This document shows positions 36,647 to 48,109 of a DNA stretch of 64,000 nucleotides, piece by piece. This DNA comes from Congeria kusceri (taxonomy: Eukaryota; Mollusca; Bivalvia; Myida; Dreissenidae). Position 1 is the first letter of the stretch. The number at the start of each line of letters is the position of its first letter. The notes beneath the pieces were generated by a model. It had not been told where the DNA came from. It did not search any database and saw only the letters and a program-made list of their open reading frames with translations. Location of the stretch: contig CM051036.1 of the NCBI GenBank assembly GCA_027627225.1, forward strand, positions 40,371,926 through 40,435,925, read 5' to 3'. A program made the position numbers and the translations under genes.

Positions 36647-38616
36647 ATGAGCAATTACAAACTGTATAGTTTATTAATTATATGCTGGACAGTCTTGCTG
36701 AGTAATACACTGAGTTCAGTCAATTGCCAGACATCCATTGCGCTGAATTCAGGAGATGATCTTTTACTGGAAATTCTGGACAAGATGCAGTCAATGCAAC
36801 AGAAGATCGAGCGCTTAGAAGAGAACGAGAGAAAGCTAAAGGAATCAATTAGTGTACTGATCGGGACCAATGCGCAGTTCAGACTCAAAATCGAGGATCT
36901 CACGAAGAGACTCGATATTTCCGAGTCCAATATCCACAGTGGTAACTCGATAAAAGATGAACACGAACACGATGATGATCAAGACACTACATCCGAGATG
37001 GACGGTCGAGTAGTGTCGAGACAGGACGACGAGGATAATCATCAGCAACGCACCAGTAAGACTTTCTGTGTGTTAAGTGGACCGTTAAACAAGTATTGAT
37101 GTTTCTTAAACATAACATGTTTATACTTTTAATTGCGTCAATAATATGCTAAATTATTGTAGTTCAATGCTTTACTGATTGGTTACATTGCTGTGCATTG
37201 CTTAACATTATATGCTTTGTTTATGTTGGTCTAGAGGCCTTTAATTACCAATAAATACTGCTGACGTGACTAGACCTGACTTGACTTATTGCATTGCAGG
37301 CAAACGACAGTATCCCACAGGTGCAATCGCATTTACCGCCTACCTTGACCATGTTCTACAGCTGGGTAAAGAACAGCCAGTCATATACAACAGAGTGCTC
37401 TTGAACGAAGGCAACGCTTACAAAAATACTACAGGTATATGACAATACATTGACTTTTAGTTCGACTTGCAAGGCAATGTCTCTGATTAATAAAAACTAA
37501 TAAATACGAATATATCAATGTGAAACAAACGAAACCATGCTGTTCGAATGCAGATGACAATGGTTCTGTTATAACTTCTATCTCAGATAGTTTTCCGAAA
37601 ACATTTAAAATTGATGCCAATATAATCGCAAAGATTTATATATTGCACAGATTATTAATGTTCATGCTGACGGTTAAAAGTATTATAACAATAATCAAAA
37701 TCACTCCAAAAGCACAAAAAAAAACAGGCAAAGATGCGTGATTTATAAGCACAGCTGTTTGTAGTTGTTGTACTTTGTCCAATTCAAGGCATCTTCCGGG
37801 CACCAGTTCCAGGCATCTATTTGTTTTCATGGGCTGTTACGGCTAGGAAACTGCATGGGCAGCATGCATACGACGTGTGGGTAAAGCTTGTTGTCAATGG
37901 AAACCATCAGGTGAGGAAGCGCCTTTAAAACGGTTTTACCCTTCACCTCATTGCGTTGACCATTCCACGGGAAAACGTTCAGATAACAGCTGATATCCCT
38001 TTATAAAGATTAAAATGCCACATGGCTTGAAATATATTCTCCAAATAGTTGATTATCGTATAAATTATTTTATTAACATTTATTCGAAACGTTTTTATAA
38101 TCTGTTATATATTTTGTATTTATACCACCGCGAATGTGGATAATCTTCTTCTTAGATGAAATTGTATATGCCTTAGAAATAAGGTATGTGTCTGTGACGT
38201 TATTAATTTAATAACATTGATACTTGTCTTCTTTTTTTTGCAAAGGCATACGTAAGAAAGATGTGTAATGAGACATGTTCCGGACAACCAGACAATACTT
38301 ATTGTGTGAAAATTATTTATTATACTTAATCTGAGACACCATGATATTGACATATTTCAATATAATAAAAGCGAGTCAGATATAATTACGGTAATATTCT
38401 ATGTTGCAGATCGGGGCAGTTGCGGAAAGCCAAAGCGATGCAGATGACAACCAGGGAACTAATCTTGCCATCATGCGACTAAACGCTGGCGACGACGTAT
38501 GGACCTCACACTACAGCAGCTCTCCAGACATTTTCGGCGACGACTCCGAGAGGACTACATCGTTTTCTAGTTTCCTGTTGTATGAATTGGAAGCACCACC
38601 ATCAGTTGTTGGTTGA
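36647..38616 (+). CDS. C1q-domain secreted protein, four exons, complete
   Basis: Exons 36647-37055, 37300-37434, 37789-37910 and 38410-38616 join in phase to 290 residues. Residues 1-27 are a signal peptide (hydrophobic LLIICWTVLL). About 38-90 is a heptad-rich coiled coil (LLLEILDKMQSMQQKIERLEE and onward). About 100-135 is an unusual His/Asp/Glu-rich linker (DEHEHDDDQD, DDEDNHQQ). About 140-284 is a C1q domain (GAIAFTAYLDH, YKNTTGIFRAPVPGIYLF, AVTARK, ERTTSFSSFLLYEL). There is no collagen region, so it is the globular-head-plus-coiled-coil type frequent in bivalves, expected to trimerise. Such proteins act as pattern-recognition lectins in bivalve haemolymph; that role here is inferred. 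Exon borders inside the domain match the relic exon at 28676. Confidence 0.93.
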
Positions 38617-38667
38617 TTTTGTCCATAAAGATGCTGTAACTGACAATGGTAAATCGGTATTAAATAT

Positions 38668-38810
38668 CGGCACTTTCCGTCTTCGGTGGATTTATGTTTA
38701 GAAGAGATTATTTTGAAATAGAAAATATCATAAAAGCGGACTGCGCAGGCTGATCCGGGACGACACTTTACGTACATGCATTAAACCCGGTTATCCCATG
38801 ACATGCCTCA
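38668..38810. mobile_element. MITE fragment (copy 2, left end missing)
   Basis: The right terminus CATGCATTAAACCCGGTTATCCC then ATGACATGCCTCA, and the inner GGCACTTTCCG and GGCTGATCCGGGACGACAC, match the family at 7311. The left terminus is absent. It lies 50 bp downstream of the C1q stop codon and could be in its 3' UTR. Confidence 0.8.
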
Positions 38811-39753
38811 TATGTAGTAATTGTGAGGAACGAGGAAAAACGAGCTTCTGTTTGGAATGTAAATTTTAAACAATATGAAAAGTAGACGCATCAGTAGTAA
38901 AGTACAGCTATTACATGTCGATGCATGTGAATTATTGCGCAGAAAACTAATCACACGTGATCATGTAATAACTCCGTAAAAACATGGTTATGGCGACATA
39001 CAAAACAAGTTTTCTTCATAACGTAAAAATTGATTTTATTGAACATTTTCTTAATTGCAAGATCAGTGTATTTATAACATGTACTTAGCGAAATATTTCC
39101 ATTATTTGCAATCATTGGCGAGTTATTACATGTGTTAAGGTTTTTTGTGCACCTTAGAATCAATTTAAATAGCGTGCAAGCATTTATGCACATTCAGATA
39201 CATTCACCAACCATGAACAGTGATTTAATCATTACTGTGTCAAGACGCTAGATTAAAAGCCCACTGATTTGATGTTCTTGCCGAGTGAAGGACTTTCAAC
39301 ACAGTCACTTGATATTTTAAAAATGTGCACACAAATTGATGCGAGTACATCCAAACACTTGCATCGCGTATTTCTATTAATTATAAACAGATGTGTACAC
39401 TGCAACGAAGATTCAACTCATGTTGTTGACGGTTGATCTTGTGTGCCTCACTGGGGCGTTTTGTAATAATTGTTTAAATGATGTTATTTTTGTGGAACAA
39501 GCAAAATTGAAAAACCATATAACTTACGAACATGTCATCTGAAATTTTACTTCAGTTAGTGCGACGATAGAGTGCGGAAAATCGTGTTTATACGTCGATG
39601 GTTGCGTGTATTTTTTCGTTCACCGCGGTACAAGCGAGTGTCGCCTGGTATCTACAGTGTTCGATATAAACTCTGCTGGTCTGTCTAAAATGCAATGATG
39701 GAGTTATAAATGTATAATATTCGATGGTTTTTGGCATGATCGGTTGGTTCTTT
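38811..39753. other. Intergenic, nothing recognised
   Basis: I looked here for a signal-peptide exon for the lectin at 40319 and did not find one. Confidence 0.45.
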
Positions 39754-39761
39754 ATCTTCTT

Positions 39762-40056
39762 AGCCGGGCCGGCTAGCTCAGTTGGTAGAGCGCTGGACTA
39801 CAAATCCGAGGATCGCGGGTTCGATACCCAGCCCGGCCACATAACTTGTGTGGGGATTGGTCATGAAATTATTTCTACGGCCATTCTCCCCCCTACCTCT
39901 GATTCAAGTAGGGCAGTTGTCAGTTACTGGCACAGTACTGGTAAACCAGCTTACCCAGAAAAAGTGTGAGTAGGTTAACTGACCGCCGTTATATGACTGA
40001 AATACTGTTGAATACGGCGAAAAATCCAAACAAACAAACAAAACAAAACAAACTTG
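39762..40056 (+). mobile_element. tRNA-derived SINE with 8-bp target duplication (copy 1)
   Basis: The head resembles a tRNA: TAGCTCAGTTGG (A box), an anticodon-like loop CTACAAA and GGTTCGATACCC (B box), with 6 bp of acceptor pairing. A body follows with CAGTTACTGGCACAG, GTGTGAGTAGGTTAACTGACC and ACTGTTGAATACGGCG, then an A-rich CAAACAAACAAAA tail. ATCTTCTT flanks it at 39754-39761 and 40057-40064. The body's 3' part resembles mollusc V-type/RUDI SINEs from memory. Compared with copy 2 it lacks about 17 bp near 39930. Confidence 0.85.
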
Positions 40057-40318
40057 ATCTTCTTCAATACCTGTTATGTTTAAGCAGCGTATTTTCCGTA
40101 AATGACTTTTAATATATATTTTCGTATTAAAATTTTCTTCTGAGACATTTTTTTGCAATTTGACTGCATATTTGGCTGCCATAAACACATTTCACCCGTG
40201 CCATTTTAACATAGCACTCTTTCTGTAGCGCTTTTATATATGTTTAATCAATTGTCTATTTTATTACAGAATAACGTATTTACATGGGTGGTCAAATCTG
40301 TGTTCTATGATTTTGCAG

Positions 40319-41064
40319 CAATACCGTGCCCGTTAAGCAGTGGATTTGTAATGACGCTGACAATAAATGGTGTTACAAGCTCTATGAAGACAATGTGACA
40401 ACTATCCCCGCTGCTAAGGAAATGTTGGGGCATTAATTAGAATAGAATCAGAAGACGAGCAGAACTCCGTTCGAAAATATCTTCGTAAGTAAACACCATC
40501 TTTAATTTATATAACCTACATTACAGTTCTAGCGAACCAAGCATATTTAGCGATCCTGGAAGAAAACTCAGAGTAGTCCGTCAAATCATGCTAGTGAATA
40601 ACTTGGTATCACTTGGCATCAGTCATCCGAGCAAAATCATTCTGAGTTATACCGCGTATTTTAGTGGTGGGTATCTTCTTGTAGATACGCATAGTAATAT
40701 CACAAATCGAACATTCTGGCTTTGAGAAGGCGATTGAAATATGTCTTCGCGTGAGCTGTACTGTACGTCAACTTGAGATTTAACAACGGCTTACAAAACC
40801 CGGTAACTAAGTCAGAAACACATTTCAGGTGCAAATAATGCATCCCAAGATGTGTCCATAATGGGTTGGCGTGCGTATGTTGGTAGTCCGTGGCTCTTTA
40901 CCGATTATACAGACATGACCTACTTTATCTGGGACAGTATCAGTGGAGTAAATGAGCCAACATATCATACATGTATTAAAATGAAACACGACTCTGCCTG
41001 GAAGTGGGGAACCGGTGTGTGTAATTACCCTCGCCAGTTTATATGCGAAATTATTATCCGATAA
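40319..41064 (+). pseudogene. C-type lectin domain, two exons, frameshifted
   Basis: Exon 40319-40484 encodes WICNDADNKWCYKLYEDNVTTIPAAKEM, then loses frame at about 40428. The rest (GALIRIESEDEQNSVRKYL, to the donor CTTC|GTAAGT) is in another frame. Exon 40829-41064 encodes the remainder of a C-type lectin domain: GWRAYVGSPW, FIWDSISGVNEP, CIKMKHD, WKWGTGVCNYPRQFICE, then TAA. The WxC and FICE motifs and the cysteine order are canonical. The sugar-binding triplet position reads NEP, an imperfect EPN/QPD-type loop, so calcium-dependent sugar binding is uncertain. AATAAA at 41457 could be its polyadenylation signal. No signal-peptide exon was found. It may be a pseudogene or carry an assembly error at the frameshift. 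Confidence 0.8.
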
Positions 41065-41685
41065 TGTTGCGATATGGATGTTGCATATAAATTAAAAGTC
41101 AATGACATCATTTGTTTGCTGATAATGCTGCTTCGTGCTTCGTACTTTGAACTGCGCCAACATTCAATTTATTACTTATATGTGTGCTAACATATATACG
41201 TTAATGTAGCCTCTTACATTTATGAGACAGTTCTATATTTTATCATTGCATTGTGTCTTGAAGATCATTTATTACTTTTTACGTGGTTTACTGTTTCACT
41301 GTGTGAGTTAAATCACATGTGTCATGCAGTTTTCAAGGGTATTTGTAAACCAAATAACCATTTATATTGAAGAACGCTTTACTGAAATACTGTGTAGAAC
41401 TGAAAAATATATACTGCAAAATTTATAGAAGCATGGAGCCGTTATATTGTTAACAAAATAAAGATTGTAAATTTATTAGACTGTAAATAAAAATGAGTCT
41501 GAATTGTATGTATTTAAACATATTATCTCAGTGTACAATAATTTTGTGAGAAAAGAAATTGTTTCAATTCTTCCTGTAAATATTTGTTGTTTTTCTGTGG
41601 CCATATACATTTAAGCAGAGTAAAAAACCAAAGTTATTTTCTTTTAGTGTATTAATGAATTGTCAGTTCAATTTCATATTTGAGT
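41065..41685. other. 3' flank of the lectin
   Basis: AT-rich, with AATAAA at 41457-41462 and another near 41487. Nothing else was recognised. Confidence 0.5.
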
Positions 41686-41845
41686 CACGTGTCCGCAGTG
41701 CAATCGTGAGATCGTGAGTTCGATTTCCTACTCGGTGAGCGTTGAAATTATCTTTCCATTACATATACCATGTACTGGTTCTCCCAGGAAACGGACTCGA
41801 AAGTGTCTCCATAAGCCTCGGCATTTCGAAACCATCGATTTAAAA
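41686..41845 (+). repeat. SINE-like fragment with a B-box
   Basis: GATCGTGAGTTCGATTTCC resembles a tRNA T arm. It is followed by TACTGGTTCTCCCAGGAAAC and GGACTCGAAAGTGTCTCCATAAGCC, a body I associate with another mollusc tRNA-derived SINE. The A-box side is degraded. Confidence 0.5.
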
Positions 41846-41966
41846 GAAATAGGTTTTAATTATTTTTATTTTAGACGTAATAATACAAACTTGTGAAGAA
41901 ACAAAAAGGCATGTATAAATAGATCTTTACAAGCACGTATATAATACAACTTGACTAAAACAATAC

Positions 41967-44900
41967 TCATTTCCGATGTTTTATTTCTAAAGTTATCACA
42001 GATACATTCGAAACCACGACGACTGCTATAAGAATATAAAGCTTGACGGTTGTACAGAGCCAGGCGCTGTACCCGAAGGAGACCGTCCAGCCAAGAGAGG
42101 AAAGCATCCTGTAACTGGAGAGCGCTGTGTCCCGTTTGGTCTTGAAGTGCACCATGTAGAGCGCTGTGCAAGATAGATAATAGTGTTGTAAATGATGTTA
42201 AATATACTATTGAAGTGTACCATGTAGAGCGCTGTACAATATAGTTAATGGTGTTTTAAATTATGTTAAACATTCAGTTAAAGTGAATAACAATAACGTG
42301 AATAGTGGTGTAAATGATGTAAAACATACCATTAAATTGCACCATGTAGAGCGATCTACAAGACTACTTACAGTTTTGATGTCGCGAAAAAAAAAAATAT
42401 ACATCATTATTAACATATTTTTAATGTGCATGCACAATTTCAGACCGATCAACTAAGTAGAAATGCTTGAATACGCATTTGAGAATGACGCATGACAAGC
42501 AATCTGGCTGGCATTTTCAGTGTTTTGATTATATGGGGGTGCCTGAGCCAAAATGTTAACTTAATTCATAGAAATCAGTCAAAACACTAGAATATTTTAC
42601 ATACTTTAAACATACGATTGAAGTGCACCATGTAGAGCGCTGTACAATATTTTAAGAGTAGTAAATGATATTAAACATGCAACTGACGTACACCATGTCG
42701 AGCGCTGTACACTATTGTTAATAGAGGTGTAAATGATGCTAAGCGTACAATTGAAGTACACCAAACAGAGCGATGTACAATATCATTAATATTGTTGTAA
42801 ATGATGTTAAAGATACGGTAGATGAAAAATATAATCGTAATGCGTAAATGACGCTTATAGGAGTAGTTGGTCTTCAAGTGCACCACGTAGTACCCTATAC
42901 AACATCGTAGTCATAAGTTTAAAGATGTCAAAGATATAGTTTGTGTTGGAATACATCGAAGTGCAACATATAGATCGTTGTACATTATTGTAATCATAAG
43001 TGTATATGATGTTTAAGATAGAAGTGCGGTATGTTTAATACAAATATTAAGGAAAGCATTTAAACTTATTAACTAAGTTAACTTCGTATGACTTCTTTTT
43101 CATTACTTCAGTATCAAAATATTAATGAAAAAGCTAAATTAACTTACACAGTCCAATAGTGGCATTAATAGCATCTGCAACACCCCACATGGCAGACAAT
43201 ATGTAGACCACATATAGGTCACCAGGTATCGGTCTCCATAGCAACATACATAGTAACCCAGCAATATTACATACTGCACCTGAAACAACAGTGCATCATT
43301 AATGGTGACATAAACGAATGTGCCTGTAATATCAATTCAGGAGCATTTAGCTTTATTTGATTTTCTAACATACTAGTACATGTTGCTTTTTTTTTCAAGC
43401 GATAAATTGTTAATACTAGAACATCATTAAATACTAGCACGATGACTATTAAAATGATCGTACAAACGACAGTATTTGACGTGTGGTTCAATATTATTTA
43501 TGCCATTTATTACATCCAATCTAATAGTTCTCATTATCATTATTTCATTAACCCTACACAGTTAATTTGCTGACTTATTCGGAGCAATGCAATGACAATG
43601 TTGTACCGACCTACGGAGAACACTGGAATGTTTCCTACGTGGGGTGACACCTTTCCTGCCATCACTGCTGATACTGACATACTTATTCCGTACGTAATCA
43701 TAACCAGTCCAACGTTTTCAATGCCGTACGGACAACTTATGAACGCCTGAAAGAAAAACTTGATTGTATGACTAGTAGAACAACACTTTTTGAGAAACTA
43801 TTTTCTAACTTATAACTTATCTCTAAGTGAACAAATTTGTTGCAGTTCACGTTATCAATACGCTGCTAAGCGGGAATCAATTTATTAAAAATAGTTTTAT
43901 GTATAACAATTTATAACAATCAGTACTTAATGTAAATACATTTGTTTGTAGAGACATGCAGAAAAGCGTACCACAGTAAAATCACCAGATATAAATGCCT
44001 GTGTCATGCCAGGCAAAACTGTTGAAGCAATCAAAAGGTGTTGTTTGTGCGATCTTAGAAGCAGAGAAGTCACTTGTCTGATTTTACTCAGAAGTCCTTT
44101 CTCTGAGATTCTCTGTGTTGACCGAATGTTTTTCAGGAAAATGGCCAACAAAATGACCGAAAGCAATCCCGATCCGAAACAAAATGTGGTGAAATAATAT
44201 ACCTGCAATGTAAGAAGTGGATTGCTATGTGACTTAACTATTTTCTTCCACTCAAATTATACTTTGAGCAGATTGTTTCACTATGATAAATACATACAAC
44301 CCTTGCTATATATTGTAAAAATATATTGTATATATATTGTAAATTATAAATATGATATTCAGACCCAACAGACACAAAACAACGAGGCATGCTAATTCAT
44401 AACTATATACACGTACATGTATTTCTTTTCCATTTCTTTTCCATAATTCTAAACTTAATAACTTCCTTTGAATTATCTTCATATACAGTATATGGACAAA
44501 GCAAATATTCGCGAAAAATAAAACAAGAGTTACTGCTGTTTAAGCAATCGGTAGAGCGAAAATGTGAAGGAAGCTGTGGTACCTGCAGCATGTTTGGTTG
44601 TTTGACATGACTAGCATTTTGCCCCTTGGATGCACAAAACTCTGACCCACAGAGGACCGGGTCACTTTCCTTTACAGTAACTGTCGTGGTGTTGTACAAC
44701 ATTGAAGTGTTGTTGGTTTGAATTCCAGACACCGTGTTGTCGTTGAAAACAACAAAAGAGCACAAGTTGCCCCATACTTGTGCTGCAAAATACGTATAAT
44801 TTAATAATTTACTTACGACAGTTTTATTGGAATTGAAGTTGTGTTGTTGTTTTTTCAAAACGTATATGTGATGGTAATCTGTGTATATTTTATTCGTAGT

Positions 44901-46744
44901 TCGTTGCTATTTCAGTTGTGTTTGTTTTAGTAATTCTGTCGTTATGTTCTTGTTGCTTTTATTGATGCCGTTGTTGCCTGTGTTGTTAGTTTGAACAACC
45001 TATGAAATGATGATTGTTACAACTTTATTTATTCAAATATCAAATCCAATTAAATGCCGTGGCTTATTTTCTCCTGAGTTGAACTTACACGTGTAAACTA
45101 TACCAAAGAATACGCCGTTGAAAAGGACCAAAGCCCTGGTTTCATCCGTCCGAGTGTGAATGGCATACGCCTTTGACAAATCGGAAACGTACGATTGTTG
45201 GGTCGGCCAAAGGTGGGCTGCCCCTGAAATTAAAGACAATTGAGGCGTTTCGTGGGAAACCCGGGCTAAAAGCTTGAACGAAAGTATCGTCCCGGATTAG
45301 CCCGTGCAGTCCGCATAGGCTAGTCCAGGATGACACTGTCCGCTTTTATGGGACTCTCTGCTTCAAAGTGGACACTTTCTTTTTTGTCTTGACTATGTCT
45401 CTTCTAATCATAAATCCACTATGGGCGGAAAGTGCCGTCCTGAATTAGCATGTGCGCACTTGACGCACATGCATTAAGCCCGGTTTCAAAATTAGGAACA
45501 AATTATTCTGACTGTTTGTATTAAAACTTTAGCAATTTCATACATATTTATGACTAAAAGACACAATGTGTCGTGACGTTCGACAACAAATTTAACAAAT
45601 TATTAAAATTGCAGTGTCATTTCTCAGCATTCACCAACAGAAAACGCATCACATTGTGGAAATAATATATTGAAAACCGTGAGGAAATAATAAAGATTTA
45701 TTAGATTTATCAGTTTTATTTCACAAGCCTTATCACAAGCTATTGTAATCTCGGTTATTCGCTCTGCGCATTTCCCGTTAAGATAAACATATCTACGGTG
45801 TTTTTAAATTTACATAACCGTTCGTTATCAATAACCTCTTTGTGCAAAATACATCACACATACATATAAAATAATTACAATATGACAACAATCAGAATTC
45901 CAAATGATGTAATGAACATACGATTTTACCAAATGCGTTTCTATTTTTTTTCTTTCCTATCAAATAAAATATAATGCTTTACTACTACGTTTTAAGTTAG
46001 ATTGTTTTTTAAGATTACCGAAATAAATGAAATAAAAACAATGACGACGGTTATAGATACGTTGTTGTATTATATTCAACATATGTATTTATATGGCATG
46101 TAACCTTTTTACTTAATTCCTTCACTATGTGTTTCAATAAAGGGATAACATACCAGCATATCCCATATGAATAAAATTCAGTATTCCGTTAGTCTCCCTT
46201 TGTCCATTTTTAAGTATGTATATATTTTTTTATCGAAGCACTGTGACATACCGAATCCAATAATGATAGATCCCGGTATGATGGTGTACCAACTGGAATA
46301 GTACCCAGTGGCCATATAGCACACATATCCTAGCATGGATATCATCAACATATGCTTGAAGCGAAGTTTCGGCAAGGTGATAACGGTTACAAACAGGTTT
46401 GTTACCACCATTGTTGCATATATGGTGGCCAGACCGGTTGTTCCAAGACCCTCGGAGATATTTATGGTGCTCTGCACGTTGGCAAACGAGCTGAAGGCCG
46501 TGAACAGTAGAGTGAAGCACACACTCAACACGATCAAGTTCCATTTTGCCTTAGATTTGGAAATATATGGAACACCGTTTACGGTTGCTTCTTTTGTGCA
46601 AGTGCCATCGATGTCCGCTATTTCATTAATATCTACATTTATGGCTTTGTGCTTATCATCTTCTACAAGTTCACTTGTCACTGTTTGGTCGTCGATTTTA
46701 TCCAAATTTTCTGCATTACATCCGATTAGTGTGTCAGCCTCCAT
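41967..46744 (-). CDS. UNC93-like multi-pass membrane protein, seven exons, complete
   Basis: Exons 46744-46252, 45223-45089, 44782-44583, 44202-43972, 43746-43611, 43279-43148 and 42163-41967 keep phase throughout and give 507 residues. The first ~67 residues are polar and probably cytosolic. Then come hydrophobic helices of the UNC93/MFS fold (LIVLSVCFTLLFTAFSSFAN; LGYVCYMATGYYSSWYTIIPGSIIIGFG; GVFFGIVY; SQVWGNL). A luminal loop rich in Asn-x-Thr/Ser sites and cysteines is followed by more helices (SGLLSVILLAIFL, GLVMITYGISMSVSAVMAGK, AGLLCMLLW, YVVYILSAMWGVADAINATIGL) and a last helix in LYILIAVVVVSNVSV. UNC93 family members regulate potassium channels or traffic Toll-like receptors; which applies here is unknown, and UNC93A-like is my best guess. 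AATAAA just past the stop (about 41866) is a plausible polyadenylation signal. Confidence 0.93.
42141..42990 (-). repeat. Tandem copies of the last UNC93 exon's acceptor and start
   Basis: Eight units start near 42141 (the real exon edge), 42211, 42331, 42618, 42680, 42751, 42871 and 42956. On the minus strand each approximates TTGTACAG|CGCTCTACATGG then TGCACTTCA, that is, the acceptor AG and the codons for Leu-Tyr-Met-Val-His-Phe. Units are joined by TATTGTTAATAGTGGTGTAAATGATGTTAAACATAC-like spacers. Spacing is 60-120 bp except for a ~290-bp gap holding unrelated sequence. The copies diverge (several lose the Met codon or the AG). Confidence 0.85.
45241..45487. mobile_element. MITE (copy 3) in UNC93 intron 1, 16 bp from the exon-2 acceptor
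   Basis: The left end TGAGGCGTTTCGTGGGAAAC then CCGGGC, inner ATCGTCCCGGATTAGCCCGTGCAGTCCGCATAGGC, and right end ACGCACATGCATTAAGCCCGG match the family at 7311. Exon 2 starts at 45223, so the branch point of this intron should lie in or at the edge of the MITE. Confidence 0.85.
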
Positions 46745-47600
46745 TTTTTATAATTATAATGATTTCACTACAATCACATTATTAGTAAGGTTAAGGATTT
46801 TTTCGACTTTATCCAAAACAGCATATCACTCATTTAAAATGTCTTTCAATGTGTGTATCATGTTTGTTCTAACAGGTTTACAAAACATGTAGTGAGTAGT
46901 TTACATTGAAATCCAAGTGCATATCTCCTTATCAATTGAAGAATGTGGATAAAGTTTAAAGATTAACTTACTTAAAGGCCTTGTTGCAGAATTAAATGTT
47001 TACATTTTCATGACAGCAATTTCAAAGAAAAATTTAGAAGTGTATATTTCTTTACGTTGTCTTTTTATTGTAAACATATAGTACGTGGTGATGCCTGTCA
47101 TGAAAAAGACATTGCCGAACACAGGACGGGTTCTTATTTTAAAAAGTATATGTAACACCTGCACCAGAGTTCTCTAAAATATAGACATAGTTGTTAGGTT
47201 CCGATATAACTGTGACTGTGAAAGACAAATGACAGGAACCTGCGTTTGTTACCTACCACCGATTATACTGTACCTATGTTTATACCACTAGACCAAGATA
47301 TCAAATTTCACAAATGCTACTTGTTGTAAATTAAATGCTGCTCGTTATTATGCATTCATACACATATTTCCCCTATGCAAATGATTACGAAAACTATAGA
47401 GACACCTCTGTCTAAAACGCCCTAGTCCTTTGTTTAAGACAAGTTACCTGTTGCATATTGTCGTGCACTGCTCAAAATAAATGCAAAAGAGCTTACATTT
47501 GTTAGTTGTACTCTTTAAAATGTAAGATAACTAAATATTTCATCAAATAGACTCCACAATTTATATACTTATTTACTTATATGTACATTACACTCTTCTG
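46745..47600. other. Upstream region of the UNC93-like gene
   Basis: Presumed 5' UTR or promoter side of the minus-strand gene. I see no clear TATA or initiator element that I would defend. Confidence 0.4.
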
Positions 47601-48095
47601 CTTGCTTACTTACTTACCTACCGGTCACCTCCCTACCTCCCTACATAACTACCTACCTACCTACTTACTTACTTACCTACCGGTCACCTCCCTACCTCCC
47701 TACATAACTACCTACCTACCTACTTACTGACTTACCTACCGGTCACCTCCCTACCTCCCTACATAACTACCTACCTACCTACTTACTGACTTACCTACCG
47801 GTCACCTCCCTACCTCCCTACATAACTACCTACCTACCTACTTACTGACTTACCTACCGGTCACCTCCCTACCTCCCTACATAACTACCTACCTACCTAC
47901 TTACTGACTTACCTACCGGTCACCTCCCTACCTCCCTACATAACTACCTACCTACCTACTTACTGACTTACCTACCGGTCACCTCCCTACCTCCCTACAT
48001 AACTACCTACCTACCTACTTACTTACTTACCTACCGGTCACCTCCCTACCTCCCTACATAACTACCTACCTACCTACTTACTGACTTACTGATTA
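47601..48095. repeat. 59-bp satellite, about eight near-identical units
   Basis: The unit is CTTACCTACCGGTCACCTCC then CTACCTCCCTACATAACTAC, CTACCTACCTACTTACTGA. The 59-bp period is exact through most of the block; the main variant is TTACTTACTTA versus TTACTGACTTA. It is built from CTAC/TTAC tetramers. On the minus strand each unit carries GTAGGTAAGT. Confidence 0.95.
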
Positions 48096-48109
48096 CTCAT
48101 AGGTTGAAC

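Noticed and set aside
39766..39840. A tRNA gene
   Set aside because: A and B boxes are present, but the T stem does not pair, the anticodon stem has a mismatch and the sequence continues into a SINE body with an A-rich tail and target duplication.
44006..44197. Plus-strand open frame within 43972-44202
   Set aside because: Antisense of UNC93-like exon 4, which has phase-matched splice sites and transmembrane helices.
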